The notes under the pieces: model-generated | Told to the model about the DNA's origin: nothing | The model's input: only the letters and a program-made list of their open reading frames with translations | Database searches by the model: none | From: UMGS1649 sp045637095 | GTDB lineage: Bacteria; Bacillota; Clostridia; TANB77; CAG-465 | Assembly: GCA_045637095.1 (NCBI GenBank) | Contig: JAZTYX010000011.1 | Span: 1-12,295, forward strand | DNA length: 12,295 nucleotides | Direction of reading: 5' to 3' | Position numbers and translations under genes: made by a program | In this document: in pieces, positions 7,535 to 12,295 of the stretch | How positions within the stretch are numbered: position 1 is the first letter of the stretch | Layout of the letters: each line of letters begins with the position of its first letter

Positions 7535-7563
7535 TTTATGAATGAAAATACACACTGTATAAA
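7535..7563 (-). promoter_or_regulatory. Weak candidate promoter for the HTH gene
   Basis: On the - strand TTTATA (7558-7563) and CATAAA (7535-7540) are 17 bases apart, each matching four of six consensus positions. The -35 overlaps operator-like copy 2. The spacing is ideal, but sequences like this occur by chance in DNA this AT-rich. Confidence 0.3.
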
Positions 7564-7579
7564 TGTGGTAAAATGTGAC
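7559..7579 (+). repeat. Operator-like repeats, copies 2 and 3 (direct, 10-base period)
   Basis: ATAAATGTGGT (7559-7569) and TAAAATGTGAC (7569-7579) share one base and repeat AAATGTG with a period of 10 bases, about one helical turn. They cover the -35 position of the Spo0A-like gene's promoter and overlap the candidate -35 of the HTH gene. This placement suggests a binding site for a regulator acting in both directions. They are not exact Spo0A boxes (TGTCGAA), though TGTCACA on the - strand of copy 3 matches five of seven bases. Confidence 0.5.
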
Positions 7580-7585
7580 AATTTA

Positions 7586-7594
7586 TGATATATT
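7586..7594 (+). promoter_or_regulatory. Extended -10 promoter for the Spo0A-like gene
   Basis: TG-A-TATATT, with the -10 at 7589-7594, is a near-perfect extended -10 of the kind seen at 5283 and 8475. At 17-base spacing the -35 would be TGGTAA, a poor match lying within the repeats, which suggests activator or repressor control. Confidence 0.5.
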
Positions 7595-7618
7595 AAAATC
7601 ACTGAGGTGGAGGTAAAT

Positions 7619-8404
7619 ATGGTTACTAAACATGTAAATATAATGTTAATAGAAGATGATATAAGTGAAGTTGCTAAGTTTAAAGAAGTTTTCAAAGATA
7701 GAAAAGATGTATCTTTAGTTGCTGTTACTAATTCATCAACTGTAGCTATTGATGAGTTTAAGAAGTATAAACCTGATGGAATAATTATAGACCTAGAATT
7801 AACAGATGGTGAAGGTAGTGGATTTGAATTTATGGAACAAATAAACGAGATGACACTAGTTACATTACCTAAGATGGTAGTTACAACTAATGTACATTCA
7901 GATGCTGTTTATGATTATTGCCATAAGAACAATGTGGATTTTGTGTATTACAAGAAACAAAATAACTATTCACCTGAAAAGATAGTGAATACTTTAGTAA
8001 TGCTTAGTGGTTACCAAAGCAAGAAAAAGAAAGAAGATCCAAACGAGAGTAACGGAAGTACAGTAGATAATATTAAATTTAAGATAGAGAAAGAATTAGA
8101 TAAAATAGGTATAGGTAATCATTTGCAAGGAAGAAAATATCTTAGAGATGCAGTAGTATATATTTTAACTTTTGATGAAGGAAGAGTATCTATTGCACAA
8201 CATTTAGCAAGTGTATATAAAAGGTCACCAAGTACAATAAGTAGAGCAATGCAAAATGCAATAATACATGCATGGCGTGTTACACCAATAGAAGATTTGA
8301 CAAAATATTATACTGCTAGAATAAATTATGAAACAGGTGTACCAACACCAACTGAAATGATATATTACTATGCAGATAGAATAAGAAAAGAAATGTGGGT
8401 ATAA
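7619..8404 (+). CDS. Spo0A-like response regulator
   Basis: A 261-residue two-domain regulator, close to the 267 residues of B. subtilis Spo0A, the master switch of sporulation. The receiver domain (about 5-130) keeps the acidic cluster Glu12-Asp13-Asp14, the phosphorylated Asp58 (GIIIDLELTDG), Thr89/Thr90 and Lys112/Lys113. A charged linker (134-150) leads to a Spo0A C-terminal DNA-binding domain (151-261). It shows GIGNHLQGRKYLRDAV, a recognition region SPSTISRAMQNAIIHAW (203-219) and VPTPTEMIYYYADRIRKE. I chose ATG 7619 because GGAGG at 7609-7613 is 5 bases before it; the upstream in-frame GTG at 7607 overlaps that site. It is divergent from an HTH regulator and closed by a terminator; no kinase is nearby. 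The receiver is divergent from classical Spo0A, so it may be the master regulator or a paralogue. Confidence 0.85.
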   Translation: MVTKHVNIMLIEDDISEVAKFKEVFKDRKDVSLVAVTNSSTVAIDEFKKYKPDGIIIDLELTDGEGSGFEFMEQINEMTLVTLPKMVVTTNVHSDAVYDYCHKNNVDFVYYKKQNNYSPEKIVNTLVMLSGYQSKKKKEDPNESNGSTVDNIKFKIEKELDKIGIGNHLQGRKYLRDAVVYILTFDEGRVSIAQHLASVYKRSPSTISRAMQNAIIHAWRVTPIEDLTKYYTARINYETGVPTPTEMIYYYADRIRKEMWV

Positions 8405-8411
8405 ATAAAAC

Positions 8412-8449
8412 AGTAAAGGGCAAGCAGAAGTTTGCTCTTTATTATTTTT
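8412..8449 (+). terminator. Intrinsic terminator after the Spo0A-like gene
   Basis: A 14-bp stem with a few G-T pairs (8412-8425 with 8430-8443) has the loop AGAA and is followed by five T's at 8445-8449. It starts 8 bases after the stop codon. Confidence 0.82.
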
Positions 8450-8454
8450 CTCTA

Positions 8455-8483
8455 TTTATATATACTTATTCTTGTGATATAAT
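8455..8483 (+). promoter_or_regulatory. Promoter for the Nudix/polyprenyl synthetase operon
   Basis: TTTATA (8455-8460), a 17-base spacer, then TATAAT (8478-8483) preceded by TG-A, giving an extended -10. The start of transcription would be near 8490, shortly before GGAGG at 8496-8500. Confidence 0.7.
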
Positions 8484-8505
8484 CTAAAAGTGTTTGGAGG
8501 TAAAT

Positions 8506-9069
8506 ATGGATATAAGGGAAATGTTATTAAATTTTGTTCCATCTTGTGAACAAGAAGAAAGAGATATAGAATTTTTATTAAAATATATAGATACATACGA
8601 TGATGTTTTAACTAGAGATAATGTAGTTGGTCACTTTACATCATCAGGATTTATAGTAAATAAGGATAGAACTAAATGTTTAATGATACATCACAATATA
8701 TATAATGCTTGGTCTTGGACTGGTGGACATGCAGATGGTGATTCGGATTTTCTACATGTTGCAGTAAAAGAAGCTGAAGAAGAAACAGGAATACCTAAAG
8801 AAAGAATAAAAGTGCTTACTAAAACGCCTGTTACTATAGAAGTATTAACAGTAGATGGGCATGTTAAAAGAGGAAAGTACGTATCAAGTCATCTTCACTT
8901 AAATGTAGCATATTTACTAGAAGTAGATGAGTCTGAAGAAATAAGAATTAAACCAGATGAAAATAGCGGTATTAAATGGATAGAATTAGATAAACTAGAA
9001 CAAGCTGGTGTTGAAACTAAAATGGTACATACATATAGAAAATTAATAGCTAAGGCTAAAAACATATAA
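8506..9069 (+). CDS. Nudix hydrolase, divergent Nudix box
   Basis: A 187-residue Nudix-fold enzyme; the family hydrolyses a nucleoside diphosphate linked to another group, or other diphosphates, using a divalent metal. The Nudix box spans 74-96: Gly74, x5, Ser80 where Glu is usual, x7, Lys88 for the usual Arg, Glu89-Ala90, Glu92-Glu93, Gly95-Ile96. The metal-binding glutamates are therefore kept, while two outer positions differ. The context WSWTGGHADGD is typical of one bacterial Nudix group. A helical N-terminal stretch (1-40) precedes the beta-rich core. ATG 8506 is chosen because GGAGG (8496-8500) lies 5 bases before it; an upstream in-frame TTG overlaps that site. The next gene starts 8 bases after the stop, so the two form an operon. 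A role in prenyl-diphosphate metabolism is possible but unproven; TNTCCSHP-type motifs of type 1 IPP isomerase are absent. Confidence 0.85.
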   Translation: MDIREMLLNFVPSCEQEERDIEFLLKYIDTYDDVLTRDNVVGHFTSSGFIVNKDRTKCLMIHHNIYNAWSWTGGHADGDSDFLHVAVKEAEEETGIPKERIKVLTKTPVTIEVLTVDGHVKRGKYVSSHLHLNVAYLLEVDESEEIRIKPDENSGIKWIELDKLEQAGVETKMVHTYRKLIAKAKNI

Positions 9070-9077
9070 GGAGATTT

Positions 9078-10298
9078 ATGATAGAAGTAATATCAGATAA
9101 AAAATATTCTTTCACTAATTTGCAAGATTTCTTTAAGTGGTTAATGAAAGAAGAGAATATAGATAGTATTAAAGTAAATGGAACAGAAGAAGCAAACAAT
9201 GTATACAAGTTTGTTAAATATTATAAACAAACTAAAAAAGAGTGCGAACAAGCTTTGTTAAATGCAAATGACACTTTCAAAGAAGATAAAGACAACGATT
9301 TAGTTAAAGAAAGTATACAAGAATTAATTAGAGTAAATTCTGATGGTAAATTCTTAAGAGCGATGTTAATAGCGTTAGGTTATATAACATTTACATCTAA
9401 TAAAGATAATGCATATTTACCACTTGCTGCTGCTTATGAAACATTCCAAACAGCAATACTTATCCATGACGATATAATAGACAATGCGGTGCTAAGAAGA
9501 AGTAAAGAAACAATACCAGTTTCATATAAAGCTAGATTTGATGAATATAAAAACAAAGATAAAGTTACATTTGAAACTAAGAAAAACCACATAGCAGATT
9601 CTTTGGGAATATGTATTGGAGATTTAGGTTTCTATCTTGCTAACAAAATAATAATAGATAATTACAAAGATAACGCAAAACTTGCAGAGATATTAAGTTT
9701 GTATAACAAGATAGTAATAAATACAATTAAAGGTGAAATAATAGATGTAAAACTTCCTTTTGATGCAGAGTATCTAGGAGAAAGCGTAACAAATGAAAAT
9801 TCTGTAATGGAAATATATCATCTTAAAACATCTTGGTATTCTGTAGTAGGACCATATCTTTTAGGAATGACACTTGCAGGCTCAAACAAAGAGTCTATGG
9901 ATAAAATGGAAAATATATTAAACAATCTTGGTATAGCATTCCAAATAAAAGATGATCTTTTAGGAATATATGGTGTGGAAGAAGAATTAGGTAAATCTGC
10001 TTCTTCGGACATATCTGAGTTTAAGCAAACTATACTTTATGCATATTTAGTAGAAAAATCACCAGAATATTTGGATGAAATAAACAAATACTATGGTAAA
10101 GAGGAACTTAAATCCGAAGAACTAAATACTGTTAAAGAAATATTTGAAAAGTCTGGTGCTAAAGTTTATGCAGAAAATATTATGAATAAGCTTTTTGCAA
10201 ATGCCATAAACAGTCTTAAAGAGGAAGAAATATTAGGAAAAGAATATAAAGAAATATTATTAGGATTAGTAGAGTACTTAAGGTTAAGAACTAAATAA
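9078..10298 (+). CDS. Polyprenyl synthetase, GGPP-synthase-like
   Basis: A 406-residue trans-prenyltransferase that would condense isopentenyl diphosphate with an allylic diphosphate to make longer isoprenoid diphosphates, precursors of membrane carriers or quinones. Motifs: DGKFLRAM (89-96, the IPP-binding GK-x-x-R region), first aspartate-rich motif HDDIIDNAVLRR (130-141), KT at 250-251, second motif KDDLLGIYG (291-299), and LGKSASSD (304-311) with KQT (316-318). The DDxxG form followed by a GK...SD segment is typical of GGPP-synthase-like enzymes. Ala126 and Ile127, at -5 and -4 from the first Asp, are not aromatic, which suggests a product longer than C15; this is weak inference. About 70 extra N-terminal residues precede the usual core, and a helical tail follows. 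The ribosome binding site AAGGAG overlaps the stop of the Nudix gene. No terminator is seen after it, so read-through into the next genes is possible. Confidence 0.9.
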   Translation: MIEVISDKKYSFTNLQDFFKWLMKEENIDSIKVNGTEEANNVYKFVKYYKQTKKECEQALLNANDTFKEDKDNDLVKESIQELIRVNSDGKFLRAMLIALGYITFTSNKDNAYLPLAAAYETFQTAILIHDDIIDNAVLRRSKETIPVSYKARFDEYKNKDKVTFETKKNHIADSLGICIGDLGFYLANKIIIDNYKDNAKLAEILSLYNKIVINTIKGEIIDVKLPFDAEYLGESVTNENSVMEIYHLKTSWYSVVGPYLLGMTLAGSNKESMDKMENILNNLGIAFQIKDDLLGIYGVEEELGKSASSDISEFKQTILYAYLVEKSPEYLDEINKYYGKEELKSEELNTVKEIFEKSGAKVYAENIMNKLFANAINSLKEEEILGKEYKEILLGLVEYLRLRTK

Positions 10299-10311
10299 TT
10301 TTACATAATAC

Positions 10312-10340
10312 TTGAAAAAACGGCTGAAATGTTGTAATAT
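10312..10340 (+). promoter_or_regulatory. Candidate promoter for the Fe-S scaffold/Nudix operon
   Basis: TTGAAA (10312-10317), a 17-base spacer and TAATAT (10335-10340) give five and four consensus matches. It starts 14 bases after the polyprenyl synthetase stop and precedes a strong GGAGG at 10351-10355. Confidence 0.5.
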
Positions 10341-10361
10341 ATTTAAGGAAGGAGGCAGAAA

Positions 10362-10796
10362 ATGCAATATACAAAAAAAGTAATGGATCATTTCGCGAAT
10401 CCAAGAAATGTAGGAGAACTAGAAAAATATAACGCAGTTGCAGAAGTAGGAAATGCTAAATGCGGAGATATCATGAAAATGTATCTATATATAGAAGATG
10501 ATATAATTAAAGATATATCATTCAAAACTTTCGGTTGTGGAGCTGCTATAGCAACAAGCTCTATGGCTACAGAATTAATAAAAGGTAAACATATAAAAGA
10601 AGCTTTGAAATTAACAAACAAAGCAGTTGTTGAAGCTTTAGAAGGATTACCACCAGTTAAACTTCACTGTTCAGTTTTAGCAGAAGAAGCTGTTAGAGCT
10701 GCAATATTAGATTACTTAAAGAAAACAGGTAGAGAAGAAGAATTTGAAATTAAAAAGTGTAATGGTTGCTGTAAAGCGTGTGACCACGCACACTAG
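10362..10796 (+). CDS. IscU/NifU-type Fe-S cluster scaffold with cysteine-rich tail
   Basis: A 144-residue cytoplasmic scaffold on which an iron-sulfur cluster is built from sulfur given by a cysteine desulfurase, then passed to client proteins. The three family cysteines are present: Cys34 in GNAKCGD with Asp36, Cys59 in FGCGAAIATSS, and Cys103 in KLHCSVLAEEA. The opening YTKKVMDHFANPRNVG is also typical of the family. The core resembles the short NifU-like proteins common in anaerobic Firmicutes. After residue 130 there is an added tail with Cys133, Cys136, Cys137, Cys140, His142 and His144 (CNGCCKACDHAH), which looks metal-binding. No cysteine desulfurase gene is adjacent, although such scaffolds are often next to one. 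GGAGG lies 6 bases before ATG. The following Nudix gene starts 11 bases after its stop. The exact symbol (iscU or nifU) cannot be settled from sequence. Confidence 0.93.
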   Translation: MQYTKKVMDHFANPRNVGELEKYNAVAEVGNAKCGDIMKMYLYIEDDIIKDISFKTFGCGAAIATSSMATELIKGKHIKEALKLTNKAVVEALEGLPPVKLHCSVLAEEAVRAAILDYLKKTGREEEFEIKKCNGCCKACDHAH

Positions 10797-10807
10797 AAGG
10801 TGGAAAT

Positions 10808-11230
10808 ATGAGACAAGCAACAAGATTAATTATTGAAGATGGTGAAGATATAATCTTCATAAAGAGAACTAAAAAAGTTAGCGGTAGCCCTAAAGTGTTT
10901 TATGTATTACCAGGTGGTTTTATAGACGAAGGAGAAACTCCTGAACAAGCCGGTATACGTGAAGCTAAAGAGGAATTAACATTAGATGTTGTGTTAGATG
11001 GATTCTTTACAAAAGAATATGTTGAAGAATTAGATAAAGAAGAATTCTATTATTTTGCTAAAATACTAAATGGTAGACCTAGACCTGGAAAAGGTGAAGA
11101 ATTTAAGAATATGAGCATAGATAGTCCATATGGATTATACGAAATAGTAAAAATAAATAGAAAAGAAATAGCAGGATATTATATATTACCAATAACAATT
11201 AAAGACAAATTAGTTGCAACATATGTATAA
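10808..11230 (+). CDS. Nudix hydrolase
   Basis: A 140-residue Nudix enzyme, the usual single-domain length. The box runs from Gly37 to Leu59: Gly37, x5, Glu43, x7, Arg51-Glu52-Ala53, Glu55-Glu56, then Thr58 where Gly is usual, and Leu59. The metal-binding REAKEE core is intact. The start MRQATRLIIEDGEDIIFIKR is the common N-terminal strand pair, and WP-like YVLPGG precedes the box. The substrate is not evident; members of this kind include nucleotide-pool cleaning enzymes. It follows the Fe-S scaffold gene by 11 bases, with AAGGTGG overlapping that interval, so the two are co-transcribed. It shares only the box with the Nudix protein at 8506-9069, so the two are not recent duplicates. A terminator follows 24 bases after the stop. 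Confidence 0.9.
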   Translation: MRQATRLIIEDGEDIIFIKRTKKVSGSPKVFYVLPGGFIDEGETPEQAGIREAKEELTLDVVLDGFFTKEYVEELDKEEFYYFAKILNGRPRPGKGEEFKNMSIDSPYGLYEIVKINRKEIAGYYILPITIKDKLVATYV

Positions 11231-11243
11231 AATTAATAATATA

Positions 11244-11252
11244 TGATATAAT
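11244..11252 (+). promoter_or_regulatory. Extended -10 promoter before the glycosyltransferase
   Basis: TG-A-TATAAT with TATAAT at 11247-11252 is a perfect extended -10. At 17-base spacing the -35 would be TGTATA (three of six), inside the end of the Nudix gene. Transcription would begin near 11259, within the left arm of the terminator at 11254-11281. Confidence 0.55.
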
Positions 11253-11253
11253 G

Positions 11254-11281
11254 AACAGACTAGAAGACTAGTCTGTTTTTT
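11254..11281 (+). terminator. Intrinsic terminator after the Fe-S scaffold/Nudix operon
   Basis: A perfect 10-bp stem (AACAGACTAG at 11254-11263, complement at 11268-11277) has the loop AAGA and T's to 11281. It overlaps the expected start of the next transcript. Confidence 0.85.
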
Positions 11282-11302
11282 ATGTAATAAGGGGTATATA
11301 AA

Positions 11303-12295
11303 ATGAGTACGGTAATAGTTCCTGCATATAATCCGGATGAAAAATTATTAGGGGTTATAAAGGATATAAAATCATATAACATAGATAGAATAATAGTGGT
11401 TAATGATGGTAGCAATGAGTTTAGCAAAGATATATTCGATGCTATAAAAAATGATGTAACGCTTCTAACACATAAAACAAACAAGGGAAAAGGCGTTGCT
11501 CTTAAAACTGCAATGAAGTACATAAAAGAATTAGGAATAGAAGATAAAATACTAACAATAGATGCTGACGGTCAACACAAAATGAAAGATGGTATAAAAT
11601 TATTAGAAACTTTAGAGTTTGGTAAAAAAGAGTTTGTTACAGGTAGTCGAACTTTTAAGGAGAAGATTCCGTTAAGAAATAGGATTGGTAATGTGATAAA
11701 TTCATATACATTTATGCTTTTAAGTGGTAAAAAAGTAAATGATACATTAAACGGACTAAGAGCGTTTAGTACAAGTCTATTAGATTTCTTATTAGAAATA
11801 GAAGGCGAAAGATATGAATACGAAATGAATGTAATTATTCAATGTGCAAAAAATAAAGTAAATATAAAAGAGGTGCCTATAGATGTTGTGTATCATGAAG
11901 GTGAAAATTCATCCCATTTTAGAGCGTTAATAGATTCTATAAGAATATATGGAACAATGCTTATATATTTAGGAAGTTCATTTATAAGTTTTGTAATAGA
12001 TTATATAGTTTTTCTTTTAACTATAGCTATAACTCGCCATTTAATAATTTCTAATATCGTAGCAAGATTAATTAGTGCAACGTGCAATTTCTTGTTGAAT
12101 AGTAAAGTTGTATTTAGACAAAAGAAAATAACATTAAAACAAGTAGTACAATATACCGCGCTTGCAATAGTTGTGCTTGTAATAAATACAACGTTACTAA
12201 ATATAATAACAAACAAGTTGCCATTACCTGCATTAACAAAGGTGATAACTGAAGTTATAATAATGATGTTTAATTATATAATTCAAAAGAAAATA
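11303..12295 (+). CDS. Family 2 glycosyltransferase fused to a GtrA-like membrane domain, 3' partial
   Basis: The frame runs from ATG 11303 to the window edge without a stop (331 residues). Residues 1-210 form a GT-A fold glycosyltransferase of the dolichol-phosphate-mannose-synthase type. Signs are the opening STVIVPAYNP, VVNDGS (32-37), NKGKGVAL (60-67), the metal-binding DADGQH (87-92), TGSR (113-116) and TLNGLRAF (148-155). Residues 217-331 form a GtrA-like domain of four membrane helices (about 219-242, 248-268, 283-303, 310-328) with the family's FLLNSKVVFR motif (263-272). The last visible residues NYIIQKKI correspond to the similar motif that ends GtrA domains, so only a few residues are missing. 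Such proteins load a sugar onto a polyprenyl-phosphate lipid and help present it for decorating the cell surface. The ribosome binding site AAGGGG lies 8 bases before ATG. Confidence 0.9.
   Translation, partial: MSTVIVPAYNPDEKLLGVIKDIKSYNIDRIIVVNDGSNEFSKDIFDAIKNDVTLLTHKTNKGKGVALKTAMKYIKELGIEDKILTIDADGQHKMKDGIKLLETLEFGKKEFVTGSRTFKEKIPLRNRIGNVINSYTFMLLSGKKVNDTLNGLRAFSTSLLDFLLEIEGERYEYEMNVIIQCAKNKVNIKEVPIDVVYHEGENSSHFRALIDSIRIYGTMLIYLGSSFISFVIDYIVFLLTIAITRHLIISNIVARLISATCNFLLNSKVVFRQKKITLKQVVQYTALAIVVLVINTTLLNIITNKLPLPALTKVITEVIIMMFNYIIQKKI

Noticed and set aside
7490..7555. Upstream ATG giving a 127-residue HTH protein
   Set aside because: No ribosome binding site precedes it, and the added segment would overlap the candidate promoter and operator repeats. 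The start at 7489 fits the HTH domain.
8506..9069. Type 1 IPP isomerase, because of the prenyl synthase next door
   Set aside because: The family's TNTCCSHP-type and E-x-x-E-W catalytic motifs are absent; only the general Nudix box is seen.

Overview
The window is a stretch of a very AT-rich bacterial chromosome. Strong GGAGG-type ribosome binding sites, simple hairpin-plus-T-tract terminators, extended -10 promoters and a Spo0A-type response regulator point to a low-GC member of the Firmicutes (Bacillota), most likely a Clostridia-like lineage. Nothing in the window fixes genus or species.

Positions 1-2450 hold a tandem set of three related hypothetical proteins on the + strand. The first is cut by the left edge. 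All carry short helical repeats resembling DUF4116. The first and third end in an acidic tail closing with D-E-L-P-F, very like the C-terminal tip of bacterial single-stranded DNA-binding protein (SSB). The middle one lacks the tail and runs 56 bases into the third. A terminator closes the set at about 2509. This is the least ordinary part of the window.

Positions 2511-5275 hold a P2-type cation ATPase with its own promoter and terminator. Positions 5283-7118 hold a three-gene operon: a four-helix membrane protein, an HD-domain phosphohydrolase and a 105-residue protein of unknown function. It ends at a symmetrical hairpin that could serve both strands.

Positions 7172-8449 hold a divergent regulatory pair, an XRE-type HTH protein (- strand) and a Spo0A-like response regulator (+ strand). 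The gap between them holds three copies of an 11-bp sequence placed over both candidate promoters. Positions 8455-10298 hold a Nudix hydrolase followed closely by a GGPP-synthase-like polyprenyl synthetase. Positions 10312-11281 hold an IscU/NifU-type Fe-S scaffold with a cysteine-rich tail and a second Nudix hydrolase. The window ends with a family 2 glycosyltransferase fused to a GtrA-like membrane domain, open at the right edge and probably only a few residues short of complete.

No tRNA, rRNA, CRISPR array, insertion sequence or attachment site was seen, and no gap between genes is longer than about 140 bases. The clearest undescribed signals are the paralogue cluster with SSB-like tails and the repeat-bearing HTH/Spo0A-like control region.
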